Shown here: positions 8,333-17,917 of the stretch, one piece after another | Numbering within the stretch: position 1 is the stretch's first letter | How the letters are laid out: each line of letters starts with the position of its first letter | Source of the DNA: Asticcacaulis biprosthecium C19 | Lineage (GTDB): Bacteria; Pseudomonadota; Alphaproteobacteria; Caulobacterales; Caulobacteraceae | DNA length: 64,000 nt | NCBI RefSeq assembly: GCF_000204015.1 | Contig: NZ_GL883078.1 | Span: 344,985 to 408,984 of the forward strand | Direction of reading: 5' to 3' | Made by a program: the position numbers and the translations under genes | Notes under the pieces: model-generated | What the model was told of the DNA's origin: nothing | The model's database searches: none | What the model saw: only the letters and a program-made list of their open reading frames with translations

Positions 8333-11212
8333 TTAGACGGCAAACACCTTCATGACCTCGTCGCCCAGGTGGTTGATGACCTTGACGGCGATACGCCGCG
8401 ACGCCGGGCGGGCAAACGGCCGCGAGGTGTCGCTATACAGCGTCTCCCAGGCTTCCGGGTCGATCTCGGCCTTCAACGACGTCTTCAATGCCTTGTAAGG
8501 GTCATTGGCCCCCAGGAAATAAGCATGCCTGACGAAGAAGCTTTCCTCGTTATAGTCGGTGTCCAGCATCCACAGCGCAATGCCGTCGGTGCCTTCGGAC
8601 AGGACTTCGCCCGACTGTGGCTTGAAGACATCGACCCCGGCGACCTTGACCTGGATTTGGCCGTTGCCGGCATCGATCACCTGGATATCCGGCTCGCCGA
8701 AGATAACGAACAGATTGCCTGCGCCGGTCGACTTGAGATCCTTGGCCATATGCAGGTCGGGGTTCATCCGCGCCTTCAGCACCGGAATACGCCCCAGCCG
8801 CTCGAACTCAGACGAATGGGCATCGTAGTTGAAGGCGCAGGCGATCAGCACATCGAAACCGGCGTCCCCGGCTTCACGCGCCGCCGCGACCAGGTCGGGG
8901 CGCGACACGGTACCGAATTCCGGGCCGATAAAGATGGCGGCCTTTCTTTGGGTCTCGCCTTCTTCGTAACGGCCTTCGGCGCAGATATAGGTACCGGGCC
9001 ACCCTGTCAGGGCGGTGAAGTTGATCTTATCTTCCTTGTGGGCCTGCTGGACGCCGGCCGCCTTCAGATTTTCCAGGATCATGCCGGCGAAATCTTGAAC
9101 GTGATCGAAGTCGTCGCCGGTTTCCTGAAAGCCCATCGGATCGATCAGCTCATCGTTCCAATCGACCACTAGGGTGCGGTGCGGCGACAAGCTTTCGACG
9201 GTAAACGGCCCAGCGACGCGGACTTTCGAATTATCGGAATAAGGCTTATCAAATAGATATTCGAACTCGGCTTTTGCATTGATGCTGGCATTAATGTCGC
9301 GTTGACGAGCAATGCGAGCCTCCCAGAACCGGGTCAACGCTTTTTGCGCATCATCCGGCCACCCGGACGGGGCTTCGCGCGGTATCTCCCATTCCATAAA
9401 ACCGTTGGCCGGAGCCATTTCGCCAGATGGAAGTTTGTTTTCACCACCGGCTGTAAAGTCGATCTTTGATCCCGCGCGGCCGCCAGACTCGATTAAGAAT
9501 GGCGTGCCGTGCCTGGTCAGAGCGGCGTTCAGCTCGGCGATGGCGGCTTCGACGGCAGGTTGGAGCCCTTCCCAGATGACGTCGATCTCAGCGTTGTTCG
9601 CGATGGATTTGAGCGTGATATGCGGTACGCGATCATAAACAAAGCCCTGGCGGATATTGCGATTCGTCGCGGCGGATTTCGGGACGGACCGCGTGACCTC
9701 GGCCTCTTTCTGCTGCCCCTCTGGGCTGTCGGCCAAGAGGTAATAGGGATAGCGCGCGCCCATCAAGCGGGAGCGGGCAAGGGCTATGGCGACGCGGCTC
9801 GTGTCGATCGTGATCCAGCGCCGTCCCCACTGTTCGGCGGCGTAAGCGGTAGTGCCAGAACCGCAGGTCGGATCAAGCACCAGATCACCGGGGTCAGTGG
9901 TCATCAAGATGCAGCGTTGGACAACTTTAGTCGCTGTCTGAACAACGTATAGCCTAGGGTCGGTATATTGTCCCGTTACCGTGTCCACCCATGTGGAGGC
10001 CAACGGTTGCACCGGATAGTCTCGTAGAAAACGAACAAAGCGAACCGAGTTTGAGCTTTCGTGAATGCGATCCGCTTGGGCCATTCGCCTCATACCGTCG
10101 GGCGAACTGGTCCAATACCGCCGCCCCGGGTGAAATTTCCTTCCGAGAAAGTTGAAATCGACTTTGCCCAAGCTGTAGTCGTGACTGCTTGTAAGATCGC
10201 CAACGGAATAGACGTTCAGCGGATCGGCAGTTTCATTGCTTTCGAGCCGACGCCTCGAACCACTTGGGTCCTCAGTATAGCCATAGAAACTGAGGTCACT
10301 CTCATAGCCTTTTTCCACCATAACGCTGCGATACTTTAGCGATGGCCGGGAGCGAGCATACCAAACAATATAGTCAAAATTATTCGACAGGAACTCGGAC
10401 GTTAATGCAGTGGTCTTCTTGAAAGCGATAAGCGAAGCGAAATTTTCGTCGCCAAACACCTCATCCATTAGTGACCGCACGCGGTGCACATTTTCATCAC
10501 CAATTTGGACAAAAATCGAGCCGGACTCGTGCAGCAGGTCCCGCGCCACGACCAAACGATCCCGCAAATAGGTCAGATACGAATGAATGCCGTCCTTCCA
10601 GGTATCGCGAAAGGCGCGGACCTGTTCAGGCTCGCGGGTGATATGATCCTTCGCGCCATCCTTGACGTCGCGTGAGGTCGTCGACCACTGGAAGTTTGAG
10701 TTGAACTTGATGCCATAGGGCGGGTCGAAATAGATGCACTGGACCTTGCCGCGCAGACCTTCGCGTTCGGCTAGCGACGCCATGACCGATAGGCTGTCGC
10801 CAGAGATCATGCGGTTAGCCCAATGCTGATCGTGGCGGTAGAATTCGGTCTTGGCCTCCATATCGGGCAGGCCGTTGAAGTCGCCAAACATGTCGATCGT
10901 GCCCGACGGCGGCGCGGCCCTGGCACGGCGGGCTTCGGTTTCGCGCTTCAGGTCATCGATCAGGACCTTGGGGTGGACCTTTTCCTGGATATAGAGCGGC
11001 GGCGCCTGGACGACCAGGTCTGAATGATCCTGCACATCCTTGCCGCGCCAAACCAGTTGCGGGTCGAGATCGCGGTTGCGCCGTTCATAGGCGACCTGGA
11101 CCGGGGTCTTGTCTTCGTCGCGCATCAGGCTTTCGAACTCGGCCGTCGGGATATTGCGCCGCGTCGCGTCCGTATGCTTGAGGCTGTCAACTTCGAGGGG
11201 CTTTTTAGCCAT
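8333..11212 (-). CDS. Beta-class adenine DNA methyltransferase (type III Mod-like)
   Basis: A 959-residue site-specific DNA methyltransferase. The catalytic motif DPPYGIKF (residues 163-170) comes before the AdoMet-binding motif DPTCGSGTT (around 450). This is the beta-class order of N6-adenine or N4-cytosine enzymes, including type III Mod subunits. The stretch between them, about residues 260-420, is the expected target-recognition region and is less GC-rich than the rest of the gene. A long C-terminal region beyond about residue 500 has no motif I recognise. The start overlaps the upstream stop by 8 bases (11205-11212). It probably protects host DNA from the nuclease subunits encoded upstream at 12911-17917. 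Confidence 0.92.
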   Translation of the reverse strand: MAKKPLEVDSLKHTDATRRNIPTAEFESLMRDEDKTPVQVAYERRNRDLDPQLVWRGKDVQDHSDLVVQAPPLYIQEKVHPKVLIDDLKRETEARRARAAPPSGTIDMFGDFNGLPDMEAKTEFYRHDQHWANRMISGDSLSVMASLAEREGLRGKVQCIYFDPPYGIKFNSNFQWSTTSRDVKDGAKDHITREPEQVRAFRDTWKDGIHSYLTYLRDRLVVARDLLHESGSIFVQIGDENVHRVRSLMDEVFGDENFASLIAFKKTTALTSEFLSNNFDYIVWYARSRPSLKYRSVMVEKGYESDLSFYGYTEDPSGSRRRLESNETADPLNVYSVGDLTSSHDYSLGKVDFNFLGRKFHPGRRYWTSSPDGMRRMAQADRIHESSNSVRFVRFLRDYPVQPLASTWVDTVTGQYTDPRLYVVQTATKVVQRCILMTTDPGDLVLDPTCGSGTTAYAAEQWGRRWITIDTSRVAIALARSRLMGARYPYYLLADSPEGQQKEAEVTRSVPKSAATNRNIRQGFVYDRVPHITLKSIANNAEIDVIWEGLQPAVEAAIAELNAALTRHGTPFLIESGGRAGSKIDFTAGGENKLPSGEMAPANGFMEWEIPREAPSGWPDDAQKALTRFWEARIARQRDINASINAKAEFEYLFDKPYSDNSKVRVAGPFTVESLSPHRTLVVDWNDELIDPMGFQETGDDFDHVQDFAGMILENLKAAGVQQAHKEDKINFTALTGWPGTYICAEGRYEEGETQRKAAIFIGPEFGTVSRPDLVAAAREAGDAGFDVLIACAFNYDAHSSEFERLGRIPVLKARMNPDLHMAKDLKSTGAGNLFVIFGEPDIQVIDAGNGQIQVKVAGVDVFKPQSGEVLSEGTDGIALWMLDTDYNEESFFVRHAYFLGANDPYKALKTSLKAEIDPEAWETLYSDTSRPFARPASRRIAVKVINHLGDEVMKVFAV

Positions 11213-11957
11213 GGGGAAGGCCTTCGTGGTTTTGAACGTCGCTCATGAACAGCGATAGTGTGGGTGCAATGACCGTGGCAAGGTCGCCGAGACGTTCGGC
11301 GACATCCGAGGCGCGCGTGGTCAGATAGGCCTGAGTCCATGCCGGCCCGTCGTAGGGGTTGTTGCGCCCGCCAGCCGCCATCAAGGCCCAGTCGATGATG
11401 CGTTCCGCCAACCGGGCGGGAATGTCTCGCGCACTGAGCTCTGCCCGAAGCTTGGCGACACAGGGTTCAAATCCTGCCTTCTCCAGCTTGGTGTAGAAAC
11501 TCATGAAAGCCTGTTCTCCCGAGGCTTTGACGCCAGCGCCTTTGGCGGCATAGCTATCAAAGAGCATCCAACCGTGCGGACGGGCAAACCAAAGCAGTTT
11601 CGAGAAGGCCGAGCGCGGGCTGCGAGTAGCGTCAAAACGTTTTGCCGCGGCAAGGCAGTTTTCCGCCCGGGACAACAGGCCGGCCGGCGCGGTCGCCGCC
11701 AGATCGCTGACTGATGCGGCCAGGCGTTCGTAGGTGTCGCCTTCAAGGTCAGAGGTCAGCGATAAGGTCCGGGAGACGCTGTAAGTACGGACGATGCGTT
11801 TGGCACTCTCTGCGGTCAAGACGCCCTCTGCGATACGTGCCAGCTCTATCTCATCAAAGGTGGTGTATCCCCAGTGCGCCTGGCAAACCGCAGCTTGGGC
11901 GACGCTAATCTCCCTCGGTGCTTTTGGCTCGGATGACATGTCGATGGGGTTCGCCAT
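11205..11957 (-). CDS. Hypothetical protein between ORF6N protein and methyltransferase
   Basis: A 250-residue, mainly helical, soluble protein of unknown function. Readable segments are SKLLWFARPHGWMLFDSYAA near the middle and AERIIDWALMAAGGRNNPYD toward the end. It starts 2 bases after the stop of the ORF6N gene and overlaps the methyltransferase by 8 bases, so it is almost certainly translated as part of the restriction-modification operon. It may be a small subunit of that complex; no catalytic motif is evident. Confidence 0.75.
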   Translation of the reverse strand: MANPIDMSSEPKAPREISVAQAAVCQAHWGYTTFDEIELARIAEGVLTAESAKRIVRTYSVSRTLSLTSDLEGDTYERLAASVSDLAATAPAGLLSRAENCLAAAKRFDATRSPRSAFSKLLWFARPHGWMLFDSYAAKGAGVKASGEQAFMSFYTKLEKAGFEPCVAKLRAELSARDIPARLAERIIDWALMAAGGRNNPYDGPAWTQAYLTTRASDVAERLGDLATVIAPTLSLFMSDVQNHEGLPHG

Positions 11958-11959
11958 GA

Positions 11960-12868
11960 TCAGTCTTTCGTCGGTGTGGAGGTCGGATGACCCAGGCGCG
12001 GCATCTCGGCCGCCGAGGCGGGCACCGGCAAGCTCGGGTCACGGAAGGTGTCGAACAGGGTGGCGATGGCGTTGGGCTCCATGTCACGGGCCATGGCCAT
12101 CATCTGTTTCAGCAAATCGATGCGCTTGCCGATATTGTCGAGATGGAGCTGGTCGGACTCGAGGTGACGGTAGCGCAGGTCGGCGGCCCGGCGTTCGCGC
12201 AGGTCCTGGACCTGTTCCAGGATCAGAAGGGTTTCCGCCTGGACCTTTTCGTTCTCTATCCCCTTGGCGCTCAGGGTCGCCTTCAAATGGTCCAGAAGGC
12301 CATGGCGGGCCGCACCCAGTTCGTCGCGGATGGTGGCCTGGGTCTGGGGGTCGATGACCATGTCCATCAGGTGATCCATGGCGTCCATAAAACGGCGTTG
12401 CAGCCGGGTGATGGCATCGGCCTGGTCGGGATCGCCGGCCAGGCGGCTGGGGCGGGTAATGGCGATCTCGGTACTGCCGCGCGCGACTTGACGGTGGACT
12501 TCGACGAAGATGTCGATGATCAGGTCGGTCGCCGCCAGGGCCTGGGGCGAGGAAATGATGGTCGCCAGCCGGGCAATGCCTTTCTGCGTAAGGCCCCACG
12601 GCAGTGCGCGGCTGCCGCCGCGGCCACTTTTTGAGATCACGCCCTGTGATCTCAAAACCTCGACCTCGCCCGGCGTCAGTTCAAAAGCATGACTTTGCTG
12701 GAATTTTTCCGGATTGCGCTTGATGGCCTGGGTGACTTCGCGGGTGGTCACGCCAAAGGCCGACGCGACCATGCCGGCCAGCAAGACGGGTTCGCCGCGC
12801 AGCATGACCGGGGCCTGGTCAGGGGCGAATGTGTCGATGTCTGCGTCGTCGTCAGGTGCGTCGGTCAT
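11960..12868 (-). CDS. ORF6N-domain DNA-binding protein
   Basis: A 302-residue protein. Residues about 20-130 match the pattern of the ORF6N/KilA-N group of phage-related DNA-binding domains: VMLRGEPVLLAGMVASAFGV, TQAIKRNPEKF, LRSQGVISKSGRGGSRALPW and LTQKGIARLATII in order. The C-terminal half is helical and charged (residues about 150-270), probably a coiled-coil or oligomerisation region. In phages these proteins act as antirepressors or regulators. Here the gene sits between the DUF262 gene (42-base gap) and the unknown gene before the methyltransferase, so it could regulate the operon or serve as a DNA-recognition subunit. Confidence 0.8.
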   Translation of the reverse strand: MTDAPDDDADIDTFAPDQAPVMLRGEPVLLAGMVASAFGVTTREVTQAIKRNPEKFQQSHAFELTPGEVEVLRSQGVISKSGRGGSRALPWGLTQKGIARLATIISSPQALAATDLIIDIFVEVHRQVARGSTEIAITRPSRLAGDPDQADAITRLQRRFMDAMDHLMDMVIDPQTQATIRDELGAARHGLLDHLKATLSAKGIENEKVQAETLLILEQVQDLRERRAADLRYRHLESDQLHLDNIGKRIDLLKQMMAMARDMEPNAIATLFDTFRDPSLPVPASAAEMPRLGHPTSTPTKD

Positions 12869-12910
12869 AGGTTCTGAGTTCAGTTGGGTTTGGGATCACC
12901 GGCTGTGATG

Positions 12911-14854
12911 TCAAACGGTTTCCGCGATCGTTGTTTCGCCGTCCATATCCGCCCGTGTATCGGTAAGCGGACCGGCGTCGGCATCCGCATCGACGACATC
13001 TTCGCCCTCCTCCGCGACGGAGCTGGCTTTCGCTATGGCATGGCCGGTCGCGCGAGAAATCAAGCCCAGTAACCACTTTTCGCGATAGGCCAGGAAGTCG
13101 TCAAAGCGGTCCGCTCGCAACAGCTCCGGTGGGATGCCATGGCTGGCCAGGAACCCATCCAGTCGGCTGCGTTCGATGGGCGGGGCGTCGCCATGGCCCT
13201 TTTCCAGCCGTTCGAGGTATCGTGATGGGGCAATGCCGCCCAGAATGCGATTGGTGCGCGCGCCCAGAGGCGTCTTGTTGACGACCGTATCGAAGTCCTT
13301 GGTCTCCATGCCCTGTTTCAGGCACCAGTCCCATGGGAATATGTGGTGGATGTCGACATTTTCGTCAAAGAAGACGGTCTGGCTGAAGGCCTGGCCTGAG
13401 CGGATGTCGATCGCGCCTTGAGCCATCAACAAGGCGTGGATGCCCTTATAGGCGGCCGACTGCCGTGTCCGCATCGACTTCAGACGCTCGGCGCGGAAGA
13501 CGCCGTCGCGCACGGTGGATGGCTCCGGGCCGCCGTCCAGCCAGACCGGAACCTCGAGTATGTCCTTGGCGAAACGGGACTCGATGGCCGAGCCGTAGAG
13601 TTCGCCAAAGATACCGCACCAATACCACCGCGCCAGCTTCTCGCGGACGGTGGTATGTTCCCATTTGTCGCCGATCCTGGCCATGATGGCCGCGAACGGC
13701 ACCAGCTGGCCTTGATAGGGCAGATCGATGACCCGGTGGATGTGGTGTTGCCGCAGGAACTTGGCGACGTTCTTGAAGCCCTGTTCAATGGGGTCGCGAT
13801 AGGTTTTGTACGCCTCCAGGGGGAGGTCCAGCAGGGATTGGCGCGAGGCGCGAACGGCGGACCAGTCGGCATCGGTCTTGCCGGCAGCCACCTGGTCGGC
13901 ACGGATCTGGGCGGTGTGCAGAAGCGATATCGCCTGCAGGACGTCGGTGCTGGCGACCTTTTCCAGCACGCCATAGGTTTGCTCGGCGGCACGTCCAAAC
14001 AGCTGGAGGGTTTGTTGCAAACCCAGCTTACCCTTGATGCCAAGCCAGTCGTCACGCAGACGGTAGCCCTTGGCCGCATACATGGCTGTCACCAGTTCGA
14101 AGGCATCGAGTGGCTTGCCGCCGGTGTTGACCTTTTCGAAAACCAGGCAGACCGCAGCGTGCGAGGTGCTGTCGTCCAAGGCGATAACCGGGACATGGTA
14201 GCCGGTGAAGTTTTCGAGGACCTTCTTCTTGAACTCGAAGAAGACATCCAGCATCGCGGGCTGCTGCTTTGCCATGTAATGCTGGATGTAGGCCGTCTGC
14301 CACTGGTCGTAGTCAAAGGCCTGGTTAAGTGGAAACAGCAGATTGTCGAATTCGAGTTCCCGGGTCGACAGGTCGAGGTCAACCTGACGGTCAAAGACTG
14401 ACTTGACGCGACGATCTTCCGGGACGGCTACGATGGCCTCTTCGCGATCGATGTCAGCATCCAGCGCTTTGCGAATATCGATATAGAACCAACGCTTCAC
14501 CCTTTTCTGTCGCGCGGTGATGGTCTCAACCACCTCCGGACGCATGCAGGTTTGATACAGCGACGTCATACGCTGCTGACCATCTAGGAGCAGTTGCGCC
14601 GGGGCTTGCCTCACAGCGGCCTCAGGCGCGCCCTGGACGGGCCGTCGTGCAAAGAGGTCGTCGGCACCTGCCTTCACGTTGAGGGCCATCAGCGCGCCCA
14701 CAGGGAAGGCCTGGGAGATGGAAGCGATCAGGCTGATGATGCGATCTTCGTCCCATACCCAACTGCGTTGGAAATCGGGTAACTGGATCTTGCCGGCGCC
14801 GCAATCGAGCAACAGCTCTTTCAGACTGATCGGATTGGTTTTGAAAGCTGCCAT
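12911..14854 (-). CDS. DUF262 / DUF1524 HNH protein (GmrSD-like)
   Basis: A 647-residue nuclease of the GmrSD type. The N-terminal DUF262 (ParB/Srx-like fold) shows IQLPDFQRSWVWDEDRI (residues 23-39) and LLLDGQQRMTSLYQT (around 88-102), the conserved nucleotide-binding signatures. Near residue 500, DIHHIFPWDW followed by VNKTPLGARTNRI matches the DHH...N pattern of the DUF1524 HNH nuclease half. Fused GmrSD proteins are type IV restriction enzymes that cut modified phage DNA in an NTP-dependent way. A GGAG Shine-Dalgarno lies in the 6-base gap after the helicase subunit gene, so the two are co-expressed. It could extend the system to phages with modified bases. Confidence 0.88.
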   Translation of the reverse strand: MAAFKTNPISLKELLLDCGAGKIQLPDFQRSWVWDEDRIISLIASISQAFPVGALMALNVKAGADDLFARRPVQGAPEAAVRQAPAQLLLDGQQRMTSLYQTCMRPEVVETITARQKRVKRWFYIDIRKALDADIDREEAIVAVPEDRRVKSVFDRQVDLDLSTRELEFDNLLFPLNQAFDYDQWQTAYIQHYMAKQQPAMLDVFFEFKKKVLENFTGYHVPVIALDDSTSHAAVCLVFEKVNTGGKPLDAFELVTAMYAAKGYRLRDDWLGIKGKLGLQQTLQLFGRAAEQTYGVLEKVASTDVLQAISLLHTAQIRADQVAAGKTDADWSAVRASRQSLLDLPLEAYKTYRDPIEQGFKNVAKFLRQHHIHRVIDLPYQGQLVPFAAIMARIGDKWEHTTVREKLARWYWCGIFGELYGSAIESRFAKDILEVPVWLDGGPEPSTVRDGVFRAERLKSMRTRQSAAYKGIHALLMAQGAIDIRSGQAFSQTVFFDENVDIHHIFPWDWCLKQGMETKDFDTVVNKTPLGARTNRILGGIAPSRYLERLEKGHGDAPPIERSRLDGFLASHGIPPELLRADRFDDFLAYREKWLLGLISRATGHAIAKASSVAEEGEDVVDADADAGPLTDTRADMDGETTIAETV

Positions 14855-14860
14855 TTGCTC

Positions 14861-17800
14861 CTACGCGTCCTGAGGCTGCGCACGAAGCGCGTTATCGACC
14901 AGGGTGTTGAAATGGGCTTCGATTTCGAAGACCGCAGTGAATTCGGCAAAGGCCCAGCGGCCGAACTTGCCCAGATTGTTCACACCCGGTACCCAGTAGG
15001 CCTTCATAGTATTGGCCTTTTCCTTGGCGTCTTCCTTGCGGAAGCCCTTGATTTCGACGATCAGGTTCAGCGGGTCCTCGCGCCCGTCGTCGATCTGGAC
15101 GATGAAGTCAGGGACGTATTTGCGGGCGACCGACCCCATCAGATAGGGGACTTCCATTCCCAGGCCCTGGTTCTTGACATAGGCTCTGACCTTGGGGTGC
15201 GCTTCGGCGACGCGGCAGAATTCAGCCTCCCAGTCGGAGTCGCAGATGACCCAGTTGAGGTGGCTTTTGCGGGCGTCGGTCTGCCATTTCAGCGACTTGG
15301 ACGAGGTGAAGTTGACATAGGCCGTCGAACCCGTCGGGTTATAGGCGTCCAGGATGGCCTTCAGCGGCATCTGCCCCTGAAGCGTTTGAGTGATGGCGTT
15401 CTTGATACGCTCGGCCGCCATGTCGGCGATTTCCTTGTACATCAGCTGGGCCGGATAGGTGCCGCCGGTGCAGCGCAGATAGCCACCGTCCAGCCATTGC
15501 CGGGCGATGCGTTTCAGCTGGCCGAACAGATACATTTTCGGCTCTTCACCCGGATCGCGGTATTTGTGCATCAACAGGTGTTGCGTCAGGTGATAGACGA
15601 GGGTCGATGGCCGCATCTCGCCCAGGTGGGCGACGTTCAGGGTGACTCCGGCGCCGATGATGCCCTGGTTGTTGGTCACCGTCGGACCGACCCAGTCGGG
15701 TGTCAGTTCCAGCACCGAGTCTTCGGTGAACTCGGCGTCGAGGCGTTCTTCCGGCAGTTCAACGCGGTAGCCTTCAACGCGGGGGAAGACGATTTCCAGG
15801 GCATCGCGCTCGGGCTTTACGGCGTGGACGCGGATGGTTTCGCGCGGTTTGGCCGGTGGTGAAATGACCGGCTTGGCGGCGAAGTCGAAGGGAATGCCCA
15901 AGACGTCGGCGTATTCGACGTTGAACTTGCCATCTTCGTTCAGGTCGTAGGATTGTCGGCGCAGGCCGCGGCCAACCACCTGTTCGCACAGAAGCTGCGT
16001 ACCGAAGGCGCGCACACCCAGAATATGGGTGACGGTATTGGCGTCCCAGCCTTCGGTCAGCATCGACACCGAGACGACGCAACGGATCTGCTCGCCCAGG
16101 CGGCCCTTCTTGCCGACCGTGTTCATCACCTCTCGCAGCAGATCATGATCGGTGATGTTTTCGCCGTCCAGGATGTTGCCGCTGCGCTGGATCTTTTCCT
16201 TGCGGAACTGTTCGATCTCCGCTTCGGCCATGGCCCGAAAATCCTTGTCCAAGGCTTCGCCGGACTCCAATTGCGCGCTGTCGATCAGGATGGTGTTGGG
16301 CCGGGCCAGGCGGTTGCCATAGTCGTCGTAGTTGTTGAACAGCGGCAGGCGGCCGTTTTCCAAGGTCACCGTGCCGTCGTCGTTGGTGCGGTCGAACCCC
16401 GAGACGTATTTGTAGATCAGCTCCGAGGTCGAGGTGTTGTTGCACACGACGATGAACACGGGCGGGATGCCGATGCCTTCGGCCTGCCACAGGTCAAATG
16501 TCTGTCGGTAATGGCCATAGAGGGCGTCCAGAGCCGAAAGCAGGATCGGCGGCAAGGCCAGGGGATCGAGGTCCTTACCGGCCGAGCGGCCCTTCTTGGG
16601 CAGACCTTTCGGGCTCTTCTTGATCTCTTCCCACAGATTGCGGAACTTGGGCGTATCGCCGCCCGGCACATTGTCCGCCACGGGTACGCGGGGCAGTTTC
16701 ACGATGCCGCATTCGATGGCGTCCATCAGTGAGAAGTCGCTCATGGTCCAGGGGAACAGAGTCCCTTCGATATAACCGGAGCCCTTCAGGAAGAATGGGG
16801 TCGCCGACAGGTCATAGACCATGGATAGGCCGATCTTGCGCCGGACGGCTTCGAGGCCCGAAATCCACATCCGGGCGGCTTCGTTGTTCTCCTTGGCCTC
16901 GTCCTTTTCCTCGCCCTTGAGATCGTCTTCGGTTTCGCCGACAGCATCCTTCACGCGTTCGCGGTAGCAGTGGTGGGCTTCGTCGTTGAGGACGATAATG
17001 TTCTTCATACCCATCAGCGGCTTCATGACCCGCTGCAGCATCTGGCCTTCTGTCTCTTGGGTCTGGAGCTTGTTGCCTTGCCACCCTTCGATTGCCTGGC
17101 GGGTGCCCTTGGCGATGTCAATCCGCTCACGCGGTTTGAAGGCGTGGTAGTTGGTGATGATGATGACCGCGCTGTCGATCATGGCCAGCATGTCGGTCGG
17201 GACGATCTGGCGGTTGCGATAGTAGCTGTCGGGGTCGTTGGGCAGAAGGACGCGCAGACGATCGCGGATGGTGATGCCCGGCGCCACAAGCAGGAAGCCG
17301 CGCGAGAAACCCTTATTGGGGTAGCGGACGGCATTGACGGTCTGCCAGGCGATCAGCATCGCCATCACCGTCGTCTTGCCGGCGCCCGTGGCCAGTTTCA
17401 GGGCCGTGCGCAGCAGCAGGGGGTTGGCCTGCGCATTTGCGCCTTCGAGATGGTCACGAAACTTGCGGTAGCGCGGTGATTTCGGTGCGACCTCGGCCAG
17501 CCAGATGGCGGTCTCAACCGCTTCGACTTGACAGAAGAAAGGCCGCACGCCTTCGAATTTGTAGGTGCGCCAATGGGTGAGGAGGCGTGCCGTTTCGGGT
17601 GTGACCTGCCATTGGTCGGGGTTGGGCAGCCTGCGCCAGGCATCAACATACTGCCGGATCTCATTGATGATCGGCGTCGGATTGTATTCCTGCACTTCCG
17701 ACGAAATGCCGTCTTCCTGGCCGAGACCGAGATGGAGTTGGTCCTTTGGGCTGCGGCGCTTCTTGGGCTTAGGGACCGGGGTAATTAGGTCGGAGTGACG

Positions 17801-17917
17801 GCGCAGATCAACAATGCGGTTGGTCGGCTGACCATCGGGGTCAAGTTCCCAGTGGCGACCGGGATAGTCGTAGGGTGAATTCAGGATTGGACTTTCGAAG
17901 AAATTTTCTTGAGACAT
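14861..17917 (-). CDS. Type III-like restriction subunit (SF2 helicase with PD-(D/E)xK nuclease)
   Basis: A 1018-residue restriction subunit of the kind annotated as BPTD_3080-family endonuclease. SF2 motifs are Walker A in LKLATGAGKTTVMAMLI (about residue 182), DEAH in IIVLNDEAHHCYRE (about 309) and the motif III-like YDLSATPFF. Near the C-terminus, PDFIVQIDD (about 932) and LIVEIKGFR (about 954) give the PD...ExK nuclease signature. ATP-driven translocation coupled to cleavage of unmethylated DNA is expected by analogy with type III Res. It is the first gene of the leftward operon, with a strong GAGAGGAG ribosome-binding site before ATG at 17917. Its modification partner is the methyltransferase four genes downstream. 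Confidence 0.9.
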   Translation of the reverse strand: MSQENFFESPILNSPYDYPGRHWELDPDGQPTNRIVDLRRHSDLITPVPKPKKRRSPKDQLHLGLGQEDGISSEVQEYNPTPIINEIRQYVDAWRRLPNPDQWQVTPETARLLTHWRTYKFEGVRPFFCQVEAVETAIWLAEVAPKSPRYRKFRDHLEGANAQANPLLLRTALKLATGAGKTTVMAMLIAWQTVNAVRYPNKGFSRGFLLVAPGITIRDRLRVLLPNDPDSYYRNRQIVPTDMLAMIDSAVIIITNYHAFKPRERIDIAKGTRQAIEGWQGNKLQTQETEGQMLQRVMKPLMGMKNIIVLNDEAHHCYRERVKDAVGETEDDLKGEEKDEAKENNEAARMWISGLEAVRRKIGLSMVYDLSATPFFLKGSGYIEGTLFPWTMSDFSLMDAIECGIVKLPRVPVADNVPGGDTPKFRNLWEEIKKSPKGLPKKGRSAGKDLDPLALPPILLSALDALYGHYRQTFDLWQAEGIGIPPVFIVVCNNTSTSELIYKYVSGFDRTNDDGTVTLENGRLPLFNNYDDYGNRLARPNTILIDSAQLESGEALDKDFRAMAEAEIEQFRKEKIQRSGNILDGENITDHDLLREVMNTVGKKGRLGEQIRCVVSVSMLTEGWDANTVTHILGVRAFGTQLLCEQVVGRGLRRQSYDLNEDGKFNVEYADVLGIPFDFAAKPVISPPAKPRETIRVHAVKPERDALEIVFPRVEGYRVELPEERLDAEFTEDSVLELTPDWVGPTVTNNQGIIGAGVTLNVAHLGEMRPSTLVYHLTQHLLMHKYRDPGEEPKMYLFGQLKRIARQWLDGGYLRCTGGTYPAQLMYKEIADMAAERIKNAITQTLQGQMPLKAILDAYNPTGSTAYVNFTSSKSLKWQTDARKSHLNWVICDSDWEAEFCRVAEAHPKVRAYVKNQGLGMEVPYLMGSVARKYVPDFIVQIDDGREDPLNLIVEIKGFRKEDAKEKANTMKAYWVPGVNNLGKFGRWAFAEFTAVFEIEAHFNTLVDNALRAQPQDA

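Noticed and set aside
12911..17917. Idea that DUF262 and helicase subunit are a DISARM or BREX core
   Set aside because: DrmA/DrmB, PglZ, BrxC and other marker genes are missing; only the methyltransferase and PLD gene would fit DISARM.
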